From the NCBI GenBank assembly GCA_029821735.1, contig JALGSU010000019.1:1-64000 (forward strand): a DNA stretch of 64,000 nucleotides, written 5' to 3'. Both the position numbers and the translations under genes were made by a program. This stretch comes from Candidatus Zipacnadia bacterium (lineage in GTDB: Bacteria > Armatimonadota > Zipacnadia > Zipacnadales > UBA5352). Positions 10,514 through 18,148 of this stretch are shown piece by piece (position 1 is the stretch's first letter; every line of letters starts with the position of its first letter). The notes under the pieces are model-generated. The model worked only from the letters and a program-made list of their open reading frames with translations, was not told the origin of the DNA and made no database searches.

Positions 10514-10880
10514 GCCGCAGCCGTTGAGCGCGCATACTGCCGAAGTGCGGAGGATGAACACAGATGCCAAGAGCCACTGTGTCGATCTTGGTCGCCTGCG
10601 CAGCAATGGCTGTGCTGTCAGCGACACCCACGACTGCCGCTGATTGCTACGCGATCTTTGGGGGCGTGACCACGCCTGACGGGGCGGGGCTCGAGGGAGT
10701 CCGCGTGAGCCCGAGCGGCGGCCTGGGCGTAACGGTCACCGGCCTAGACGGAAGCTACCGCGTGGAGGGGGCGCTCAGCGGCGAGACCTATGCCGTTGAG
10801 GCCACGCTGCCGGGCTATGCGTTCGTGCCGGCCAAGCGCGTCGTCGTGGTCGCGTCCGGCGATGAGCAGGTGGACTTCGT
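10478..10880 (+). repeat. Direct repeat copy A (end of one gene, start of next)
   Basis: This stretch recurs 1850 bases downstream (12328-12730) at very high identity. It covers the last codons of array member 5 (ERDASDYLFSID), the intergenic spacer with its CGGAGGATG ribosome site, and the first ~105 codons of member 6. Within it a run of more than 100 bases around 10778-10878 (GETYAVEATLPGYAFVPAKR) is identical in both copies. The identity extends across non-coding spacer, which shows recent duplication rather than protein-level selection. Confidence 0.85.
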
Positions 10881-12363
10881 CGCGAGTGAGATCAACTCGG
10901 GGATGTGCGCGGTAGAGACGACTGCGGCCGCGCCAGGTCTGGCGGTCTCGCCCCAACCGGTAGTGACCTACCCCACCGACACTGGTATCGTCTGGCACCG
11001 AAACCGGAGCTACAACATCACGTGGGGCGTGTTCGCCGGCGCGAACGTGCGCATTGAATTGCGCCGCAACTGGACCTTCCAGCGGCTGATCAGTGCCGGT
11101 ACGCCCAACGACGGCTCGTTCTCGTGGCTGATTCCCCCCGGCCTTGCATATCGTAGCGACTACCGCATTCGCATCAGCAGCACGTCGACAGTCACTGACA
11201 TCGACCTATCAGACCACGTGTTCAGGGTGGCCCCCCTAGCGAAGGTTCTGTTTCCGAGCGGTCCAGGACTAGAGTTCCCCCGGGGCATTCCAGTGACCAT
11301 CACCTGGCAGAACTTCACTGGCACACACGTGAAGATTGAGAACTACGCGAGCGGAGTTTTCGAGGGCCAGCTCACCGCGAGCACACCGAACGACGGGTCC
11401 TATACGGCAGACCTGCCATTCGAAGCGCATCTGGCCAGCGACTATCGGATACACATAACGTCAGTTGGCGCGCCGGGCGATACCGATAAGTCGAACAACG
11501 ATTTCTCGGTGGTGGCTAATCCGCGGGTGGTGTACCCAAGCACGTGGGGCATCGCATGGAACCGCGGGTCACACTACTCGATCAAGTGGGCGGATATCGC
11601 GGGCCCCCATGTCAAGATCAGGCTCTACAAGGGCGGCGTGCTCTCGCGCACGATCAGCGCAGCGACGCCCAACGACGGGGCCTTCGTGTGGAGTGTTCCT
11701 GTGGGTCAGACGCCGGGCACCGACTACAAGATACGCGTCAACAGCACAACCGTGCCCGAGAGCGACTGGTCGAACAACCCGTTCGAGATCGCGGCCACAC
11801 CGCTCGTGATCTACCCAAACGCGTCCGGTACCGCGGTCGACCACGGGTCCCAGATGCTGATCCAGTGGCAGGACTTCCCGCCCGGGAACGTCAGGATTGA
11901 GTTGCTGCGTTGGGGCCTCCCGGTGCAGCTACTCAAGTCCTCAACTGCCAACGACGGCGCCTTCATGTGGAAGGTCCTGCCTGCCTGTAGCAGCACAGGT
12001 AATGGTTACCGGGTGCGGATATCTTCCGTGCCACACCCGACGGTGTCTGACACTTCAGACGGCAACTTCACCATCACCTCGGTTCCCATCGTGGTCTATC
12101 CCAACACGAAATTGGTGACTTACAGTCGAGGCAGCACGATGCACATTGGCTGGCGTGGTTTCTCCGGCCTGTATGTGAAGATCGAGCTGCTGCGAAGCGG
12201 GGTGGTTGAGCGAGTCATCGCTGGCACCGCGGACAACGACGACTACCATACCTGGGTGCCCCCGGCTCCGACGCCGGTCGCCTCGGACTATAGAATAAGG
12301 ATCACGTCCGTATCAGCGCCTACAGAGAGGGATGCGTCTGACTACCTGTTTAGTATCGACTGA
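10564..12363 (+). CDS. Secreted Kre9/KNH-like repeat protein, 5 repeats
   Basis: Array member 6, 599 residues. The ATG at 10564 follows GGAGG by 10 bases. The signal peptide (TVSILVACAAMAVLSATPTTAA) precedes the N-terminal regulatory-like domain (YAIFGGVTTPDG, GSYRVEGALSG, SGDEQVDF) and five Kre9/KNH-like repeats with no PPC domain. Repeats 2 and 4 are variants: repeat 2 opens GLEFPRGIPVTITW and repeat 4 has an extra Cys pair region (LPACSSTG) in place of the usual VPxxQxxG. This chain is the best intact template for the frame-broken gene on its left, sharing the RIELRRNWTFQRLIS stretch exactly. Confidence 0.88.
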   Translation: MPRATVSILVACAAMAVLSATPTTAADCYAIFGGVTTPDGAGLEGVRVSPSGGLGVTVTGLDGSYRVEGALSGETYAVEATLPGYAFVPAKRVVVVASGDEQVDFVASEINSGMCAVETTAAAPGLAVSPQPVVTYPTDTGIVWHRNRSYNITWGVFAGANVRIELRRNWTFQRLISAGTPNDGSFSWLIPPGLAYRSDYRIRISSTSTVTDIDLSDHVFRVAPLAKVLFPSGPGLEFPRGIPVTITWQNFTGTHVKIENYASGVFEGQLTASTPNDGSYTADLPFEAHLASDYRIHITSVGAPGDTDKSNNDFSVVANPRVVYPSTWGIAWNRGSHYSIKWADIAGPHVKIRLYKGGVLSRTISAATPNDGAFVWSVPVGQTPGTDYKIRVNSTTVPESDWSNNPFEIAATPLVIYPNASGTAVDHGSQMLIQWQDFPPGNVRIELLRWGLPVQLLKSSTANDGAFMWKVLPACSSTGNGYRVRISSVPHPTVSDTSDGNFTITSVPIVVYPNTKLVTYSRGSTMHIGWRGFSGLYVKIELLRSGVVERVIAGTADNDDYHTWVPPAPTPVASDYRIRITSVSAPTERDASDYLFSID

Positions 12364-12730
12364 GCCGCAGCCGTTGAACGCCCATACTGCCCAAGTCCGG
12401 AGGATGAACACAGATGCCAAGAGCCACTGTGTCGATGCTGATCGCGTGCGCGGCAATCGCTGTGCTGTCAGCGACACCCACGACTGCCGCTGACTGTTAC
12501 GCGATCTTCGGGAGCGTGACCACGCCTGACGGGACAGGGCTCGAGGGAGTCCGCATCGGCCTCAGCGGAGGTATGGGCGCTACGGTCACCAGACCGGACG
12601 GAAGCTACCGTGTGGAGGGGGTGCTCAGCGGCGAGACCTATGCCGTTGAGGCCACGCTGCCGGGCTATGCGTTCGTGCCGGCCAAGCGCGTCGTCGTGGT
12701 CGCGTCCGGCGATGAGCAGGTGGACTTCGA
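12328..12730 (+). repeat. Direct repeat copy B
   Basis: Second copy of the segment at 10478-10880, offset by 1850 bases. It covers the end of array member 6, the spacer and ribosome site, and the start of member 7. Differences are scattered single bases, for example in the spacer just after the stop codon. Confidence 0.85.
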
Positions 12731-15728
12731 GGCGACGCCGCTGGCAGTGACCGGCGGTGGGCTGCAGGGCGTAGCGCCCGACCTCGGAGGCGTCGCGGCC
12801 GCGAAGGTGGCGCCTGATGCGTATGAGGCCGACAACAGGGATGCCCTCGCAAATGTCATAGGCCTCGATGAGACCCAGACCCACAACATTCACCGTCCGC
12901 TGGATGAAGACTGGGTTTACTTCGATCTGCCAATACGATCGCAGGTGATGATCACGACGGCCATCCCTTCGGGCGGCGAGACGACTCTCGCGGCCTACGG
13001 CCCTGACGACCCCACGAGTCTGCGCGGCTTCGACGATTTTCGGGACGAGACAGGCAGCTCGCGCCTCCCGTTCATGGCACCCAACGTTCTGCTTCCTGGA
13101 CGCTACTGGGTGCGCGTGCAGGAGAACGGCCAAGACGATGTCGTTGCGACCTACACACTCACGGTCGCAACTGAGGAAGCGCCCCCATGTAGGGTAAACT
13201 ACCCGACGGCGTCCGGCATCACCTGGGACATCGGTTCGGCCTACACAATCAGGTGGTCGGAATTCCCTGGCGCCACAGTCCGGATATTCCTTGTTGGTCC
13301 TGTCTTCTCTGTCACTCTGATATCTTCGGGGACGCCGAACGATGGCGCCTTCTGGTGGCGCGTGCCGTGGGATACCGAGCCGGGGGTGGAATACCGGATC
13401 GCGGTAATCGGGGAGGATACATCGAACTCCGCCTGGTCGAACCACCTGTTCGAGATCCGCGACGTACCCTTGGTGACGTTCCCGAGCGGGCCGGGCATGG
13501 AGTTCGCGCACGGTGATGAGGTGTCGATCACCTGGCAAGGCTTTCCCGGGCCGCAGGTTCACATCGACCTGTACAGGTGGGGCACGTTCATTGAGCGACT
13601 GGAGACCGCTCACGACAACACGGGCATGTGTCCGGGAACCATCCCCATGGACCAGCCAACCGGCAGCGGCTTCAAGATCCGCGTGACCAAGTGGGACGAT
13701 GACACCGTTACCGACGATTCAGACTGGTCGTTCTCGATTGTGCATGACCCCAAAGTGGTGTATCCCAGTGATCCGGCGATAGTGTGGCATCGCGGACAGA
13801 CCTACACGATCGAGTGGTATGACTATGCTGGCGCACAGGTGCGCATCGAGCTATACAAGGGCGGCGCGCTGAATCGGGTTATCACCCCAGCGACGCCCAA
13901 CGATGGCAGCTATGTCTGGGCCGTCCCGGACTGGCAGGCGTATGGGAGCGACTACAAGATCCGCGTGGCTTCGACGAGTGGCTCAGGCCACGCGGACCAG
14001 TCTGACAACACCTTCAGAGTTGCACGAGCGCCAAGAGTCCTGCACCCGAGCGCGCCAGGGCTTGAGTTTGGCCGCGGCGAGGACGTGCACATCACTTGGG
14101 AGAACTTCGACGGAGAAAGCGTCAAGATCGAGACATACCGCGGCGGCGTCCGGGACGGCAGTGTCACCGATGACACCCCCAACGACGGTTCCTATCACAT
14201 CACCGTTCCGGGCGACGCCGTCCTCGCTGACGATTACCGGATCAAGATCACGTCGCTCGCCGATCCGGGCGAATGGGACTGGTCGAACAACGACTTCGCG
14301 GTAGTGCCGAACGCGCGTGTGCTCTACCCCAGCGCGTGGGGCCTCAGCTTCGATATAGGGGATCTGTTCAACATTCGGTGGACGGATTTTGGGGGCGTAT
14401 TGGTACGCATTCAACTCTACAAGGGCACCGCCCTGAATCGAACGCTCAGCAGTGGTACTACGAACGACGGCTCTTTCACATGGCAAGTGCCGCCCGGCCA
14501 GGACGTGGGGGACGACTTCCGCATCCGTGTGGTGAGCGTTGACGACTCATCGGTGGACGATTTCTCCGACAGCCACTTCAGCATCGAGACCGCTCCCGTG
14601 GTATTGTACCCCAGCGCACCGGGTATCGTATGGAACCACGGTTCTACGTACACAGTCACATGGCGAGACTTCCCCGCCGATGAGGTCATCATCTCTCTGT
14701 ATGACGGGCTCACACACTACACCAACATCAGCGATGGCACGGCGAACGATGGCGCGTTCGTCTGGCGAGTATCTGACAGGATTCCCCTCGGCGATAACTG
14801 GCGCGTCGAAGTGACTAATACTTCCGGCCACATCTGCCGGGACCAGTCAGATAGCGTGTTTGAGATAGCCCTCGGCCCCACGGTTACCCGTCCCACCTTG
14901 TCAGCCGAAATATGGCATGTGGGAGATACCGGGATCATCGAGTGGGAGCGATTCAGCGGCGCGAATGTGCGGCTGCAGCTCTACAAGGGCGGCGTGCTGA
15001 ACCGCACGATCAACGCCAGCACGCCCAATGACGGCAGGTTCGTGTGGACCGTGCCCGGTGATCTGCCCAACGGTGGCGACTACCAGGTGCGGATCAATGC
15101 GGTCTCCCAGCCCGCACAGTGGGACATGTCTGACAAAGACTTCATCATCACGCGACGACCGCGGGTGACTTACCCAAGCGCATGGGGCATTGAGTGGACT
15201 CACGACGCGGCGGTGCGGATCCGGTGGGAGAACTTCGTGGGAGCGCGGGTCGCAATCCAGCTCTACAAGGGCGGTAGCTTCGAGCGCTACATCTCATGGC
15301 ACACGGATAACGACGGGTCATTCTGGTGGCGCGTGCCAACCGATCTGGAGGGCGCCAGCGACTACCGGGTCAGGATCAGGGCAACGAGCAACACTCTCGA
15401 GGACATGTCAAACAACAACTTCACGATCGTCAACGTGCCTACAGTCGAATACCCGAGCTCTGCTGATGTGAGCACCCGACGGACGATGGCAATGCCTATC
15501 ACGTGGCGAGCATTCTCAGGGGCGACCGTGAACATCCATCTCTACAAGGGTGGGGTATGGCACAGCACGATCGCGTGGGGCGCGACGAACGACGGCTACA
15601 CCGTATGGAGCGTGCCTGCCGCTCAGGCTCTCGGCTCAGACTACAAGATCATGATCCAGAGCGCCACGGTTGCTACGGAGATCGACTACTCTGACAATCA
15701 GTTCAGGATCCTCGACGCCCCTTCGTGA
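12414..15728 (+). CDS. Secreted PPC + Kre9/KNH-like protein, 9 repeats
   Basis: Array member 7 and the longest, 1104 residues. The ATG at 12414 has the same GGAGG-ATGAACACAG spacing as member 6. Its signal peptide and N-terminal regulatory-like domain nearly copy member 6, but a PPC-like domain (about 125-245: DAYEADNRDALAN, DEDWVYFDL, YGPDDPTS, PGRYWVRVQ) follows, as in members 3 and 4. So the gene looks like a hybrid: a recently duplicated head on an older body. Nine Kre9/KNH-like repeats follow. In repeat 2 the core is lost (HDNTGMCPGTIP) and in repeat 9 the opening is altered (VSTRRTMAM). The gene ends 15 bases from the stop of a convergent gene. Confidence 0.88.
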   Translation: MPRATVSMLIACAAIAVLSATPTTAADCYAIFGSVTTPDGTGLEGVRIGLSGGMGATVTRPDGSYRVEGVLSGETYAVEATLPGYAFVPAKRVVVVASGDEQVDFEATPLAVTGGGLQGVAPDLGGVAAAKVAPDAYEADNRDALANVIGLDETQTHNIHRPLDEDWVYFDLPIRSQVMITTAIPSGGETTLAAYGPDDPTSLRGFDDFRDETGSSRLPFMAPNVLLPGRYWVRVQENGQDDVVATYTLTVATEEAPPCRVNYPTASGITWDIGSAYTIRWSEFPGATVRIFLVGPVFSVTLISSGTPNDGAFWWRVPWDTEPGVEYRIAVIGEDTSNSAWSNHLFEIRDVPLVTFPSGPGMEFAHGDEVSITWQGFPGPQVHIDLYRWGTFIERLETAHDNTGMCPGTIPMDQPTGSGFKIRVTKWDDDTVTDDSDWSFSIVHDPKVVYPSDPAIVWHRGQTYTIEWYDYAGAQVRIELYKGGALNRVITPATPNDGSYVWAVPDWQAYGSDYKIRVASTSGSGHADQSDNTFRVARAPRVLHPSAPGLEFGRGEDVHITWENFDGESVKIETYRGGVRDGSVTDDTPNDGSYHITVPGDAVLADDYRIKITSLADPGEWDWSNNDFAVVPNARVLYPSAWGLSFDIGDLFNIRWTDFGGVLVRIQLYKGTALNRTLSSGTTNDGSFTWQVPPGQDVGDDFRIRVVSVDDSSVDDFSDSHFSIETAPVVLYPSAPGIVWNHGSTYTVTWRDFPADEVIISLYDGLTHYTNISDGTANDGAFVWRVSDRIPLGDNWRVEVTNTSGHICRDQSDSVFEIALGPTVTRPTLSAEIWHVGDTGIIEWERFSGANVRLQLYKGGVLNRTINASTPNDGRFVWTVPGDLPNGGDYQVRINAVSQPAQWDMSDKDFIITRRPRVTYPSAWGIEWTHDAAVRIRWENFVGARVAIQLYKGGSFERYISWHTDNDGSFWWRVPTDLEGASDYRVRIRATSNTLEDMSNNNFTIVNVPTVEYPSSADVSTRRTMAMPITWRAFSGATVNIHLYKGGVWHSTIAWGATNDGYTVWSVPAAQALGSDYKIMIQSATVATEIDYSDNQFRILDAPS

Positions 15729-15743
15729 GCAGTCCTCGGACAA

Positions 15744-16916
15744 TCAGGCCGGATAGACGTAGTCGAGCCAGACTGGGCTCGACCAGGCCATATTGCCGTC
15801 CACTTGGGTCACACGGACGTAGATGAAGCGCGAGATGTTATGCAGCGTGTGGATTACCTTCGCGCCATCCGTGGGTCCAGACTGCAGAAACCACCGGTAC
15901 GCGAACATGTCCCCGGCTGCGCGGGGCTTCGTCTTCGTGTGTACGACTTGCCCGTTCTCGATGATCTCGACACGCTCGACCGCCGCAGTGCCCTGCACTG
16001 CCACACCAATTTCGAGCGGGAAGAGTTCCGGCACGTCCTCGTGGGTGTAGCTGATCGACGAGCCCATCGGGAAGCCATTGATGTGGAAGTCAAGCATGAT
16101 CTTCGCCCCAGTGGTGGCGATGGTCCGCCGCTGACGCAGGGCCTCCCACAGACTCGGCAGACTCAGGTCCTCTGCATAGATGCCGGTCAGTCCGGTGATG
16201 GCCGGCTTCGCCGGGTGTCCGTCCCCACCAGCCACGACGCCCATCTTGAAGCCCTGCAGCAGCGTATCGACGTAGAACCCCCGTGTGAATGACCGGTCGG
16301 TGTCCTGCCGTGGCGCTCCGTAGTATTCCTCGTTCCCCCAGCCGGAGTATATCTCGAATGCTGGCTCAAGTTCGTCATCGGTGACGGTGAGATTGCAGGA
16401 CAACTCGCGTGCGCTGTGGTGCGGAATGGTCAGCGCATCAATGGCGTGCTCTCGCAGGTACGCCCACAGCTCAGTTGGGCTCGGGACGACGTGTGAGCCA
16501 ATGAGCGGGACATCGTGGTCGCGGTAGTAGATGTTACGGTGCCCGTGGATGGCGCGGGCCCATTCGACAGCAGGCCAGGCGACGAAGGAGCTTGGATCCG
16601 TATGTTCACGAGCCTGCGCCATGCTCTCGTCCCACTGCTCCTCGGTCATGCGCTCAGCGTGGTCGGCGATAGCCAGGAAATCGGTGCCGGCCTCTTCACG
16701 CGCGTATTGGTAGCACTCGGCGAGCGACCCGTTGTACGGCCCTACGTGCGCGCACGGACTGATCTCTGAGTGCTTGTGGAGGTCGCCAAAGTACAGGGAG
16801 ACATCCTCTGAGTAGTCCTCGTCCTCACGGAAGGCCTTCTGGTACTTGCGGTGTTCGAGTTCTGGCTCGAACCAGTTCACGCGCCAAGGCTTGCGGTGGA
16901 ATCGGTCGTCGCTCAT
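15744..16916 (-). CDS. PHP/DUF3604-like metal-dependent protein
   Basis: A 390-residue protein with no signal peptide. Near residue 43 it has FGDLHKHSEIS, then DFLAIADHAE (about 80), PHHSAREL (about 165) and AGGDGHPAKP (about 235). This His/Asp-rich pattern is typical of PHP-type phosphoesterase folds. The later stretch LWEALRQRRTIATTG followed by a NGFPMG turn matches the end of DUF3604 proteins. The last ~90 residues look like a beta-sandwich. The start ATG overlaps the stop of the upstream gene in an ATGA, so translation is probably coupled. The substrate is unknown; the operon context (ceramidase-like and glycosidase-like partners) suggests a role in catabolism of a complex extracellular substrate, which is an inference. 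Confidence 0.75.
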   Translation of the reverse strand: MSDDRFHRKPWRVNWFEPELEHRKYQKAFREDEDYSEDVSLYFGDLHKHSEISPCAHVGPYNGSLAECYQYAREEAGTDFLAIADHAERMTEEQWDESMAQAREHTDPSSFVAWPAVEWARAIHGHRNIYYRDHDVPLIGSHVVPSPTELWAYLREHAIDALTIPHHSARELSCNLTVTDDELEPAFEIYSGWGNEEYYGAPRQDTDRSFTRGFYVDTLLQGFKMGVVAGGDGHPAKPAITGLTGIYAEDLSLPSLWEALRQRRTIATTGAKIMLDFHINGFPMGSSISYTHEDVPELFPLEIGVAVQGTAAVERVEIIENGQVVHTKTKPRAAGDMFAYRWFLQSGPTDGAKVIHTLHNISRFIYVRVTQVDGNMAWSSPVWLDYVYPA

Positions 16917-18124
16917 CGCTTTTCTCCCTGGACGGGCGCATAGCGGGCGAGTTTGTAGTGCGCATGCAGCCAGGCGGTAAAGTAATGGCCGGACAGGGCG
17001 TTCTCGTGGAACCAGAAGCCGGGACGAACGTGCTCGGTGTCCGGGTGGTCGACCAGGAACATCTCAGCGCGGCTCTGCCGCGACATGTAATCGCGCGCCC
17101 AAGTCGCAGTTCCGTCAGCGTCGTCGAGCCAGGGCAGGATCGCAGCAGCCGAGCAGGCAACGCGCGGGCCAGTGTTCATAGTGATGCGATGGTCTGGCGA
17201 GCCCTGCACGACGTAGCCCTCGGGGGCGGCCAGAGCCCGGACCGCATCCCAATTGGCTATCATCGCCTGCTCCCAGAACTCCCGATGATCGGGCTTGAGA
17301 TCCCACAGACGGACGGCGGTCTCGACCCCGAGATTCATGGAGTTGCCGCTGGGCCCTGAGACGTTGAGTAGGCCCTCCCGGAACTCCCACAATAGCTCGA
17401 ACTCGCGGCCGTAGAGGGGCTCGCCGGTGATGTCTTCAGCCAGGGCGAGGATATAGAGCAGCCAGCCCGTGCCGTGCGGAGAGTTGTGTCGCCACCACCA
17501 CAGGCAGCGGCCGAAATAGCTGGTAGTATACCAGTGCTCGATCCACCAGTCGGCGAACGAGACGATCAGCCGGTGGGCCTTGTCGCGCTCGCGTTTGTTC
17601 GCCAGCTCACGCGCGTAGAGCTCGAGAGCGAGCGTTATCTTGGTGTACTGATCCGCGCTGGTCTCGCACATCTCAGAGACGTCGCGGATGCCCCCGTAGG
17701 GCTTGGGAAGCCAGCCGGGTCCAAGAGAGTTCGTGGCCGCAGCGTTGTCGCACAGCGCGCAGATGGCCTCAAAGACGCCTCGCGCCTGCCGCCTGATCTC
17801 CCGGTCATCGGCGGCCGCAGCCTGATGCACCAGCGCCATCAGGTAATCCCCGGTGGCCATGTCGGCCTCTTCATAGTTCATGATGAGCTTCTTCAGCTTC
17901 CAGGGGATGTTGGCATTGCGAGTGTACATTTCGGCGAGCGGGTAGCGCTCAACGTCCGCGTGGGTGAATGGCTTCAGCGTGTTCAGGTTCACCGCCCCGC
18001 GCACGAACCCCGCAGAGTCCCTGAAGACCCCCTCGACAATCGCCTCGATGCGCTCAGCAATCTCCGGCAGGTTCTCTCCGTAGGTGCCATCAACGAGTTT
18101 GCGACGTCTCTCATCGGCCGTCAC
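16913..18124 (-). CDS. Putative alpha/alpha-toroid protein
   Basis: A 403-residue, helix-rich, Trp-rich protein (CLWWWRHNSPHGTGWLLYILALAE) with no signal peptide or membrane segment. I do not recognise the family with certainty. Repeated amphipathic helices with aromatic clusters (PHGTGW, RPGFWFHENALSGHYFTAWL) resemble the (alpha/alpha)6 barrel of glycan lyases and unsaturated glucuronyl hydrolases, but no catalytic motif can be assigned. It lies 24 bases downstream of the DUF4832-like gene and overlaps the next gene by four bases (ATGA), so it belongs to the same operon. Confidence 0.6.
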   Translation of the reverse strand: MTADERRRKLVDGTYGENLPEIAERIEAIVEGVFRDSAGFVRGAVNLNTLKPFTHADVERYPLAEMYTRNANIPWKLKKLIMNYEEADMATGDYLMALVHQAAAADDREIRRQARGVFEAICALCDNAAATNSLGPGWLPKPYGGIRDVSEMCETSADQYTKITLALELYARELANKRERDKAHRLIVSFADWWIEHWYTTSYFGRCLWWWRHNSPHGTGWLLYILALAEDITGEPLYGREFELLWEFREGLLNVSGPSGNSMNLGVETAVRLWDLKPDHREFWEQAMIANWDAVRALAAPEGYVVQGSPDHRITMNTGPRVACSAAAILPWLDDADGTATWARDYMSRQSRAEMFLVDHPDTEHVRPGFWFHENALSGHYFTAWLHAHYKLARYAPVQGEKR

Positions 18125-18148
18125 CGCAGTGCTCCCTCCCTGCGCCTG

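Larger units (their letters stand above)
924..15728 (+). repeat. Seven-gene array of Kre9/KNH-like repeat proteins
   Basis: Seven adjacent plus-strand genes encode proteins of one architecture. The order is signal peptide, an N-terminal domain (YxIFGxVT...GVxV...TDxxGRYxVxGA...FSP...SGDExVDF), an optional PPC-like domain, then tandem ~92-residue repeats. Each repeat opens with VxYPsxxGixW, has IxWxxFxGxxVKIqLY in the middle, and a TPNDGsFxWxVP core followed by a YkIrI strand and a closing SDnnFxI. I count 4, 5, 4, 6, 5, 5 and 9 repeats from left to right. At DNA level the repeats are diverged tandem units with a period near 280 bases. Gaps between genes are 50-70 bases, so an operon is likely. 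No C-terminal anchor or sorting signal is visible. Confidence 0.85.

Noticed and set aside
12468..13613. A 381-codon minus-strand open frame
   Set aside because: It lies opposite array member 7; the length reflects high GC and the repeat pattern. The plus frame has clear domains and a ribosome site.
924..15728. Periodic ~280-base repeats as a CRISPR or satellite array
   Set aside because: The period is coding (92 codons), diverged at third positions, and conserved at protein level; units are far too long for CRISPR repeats.
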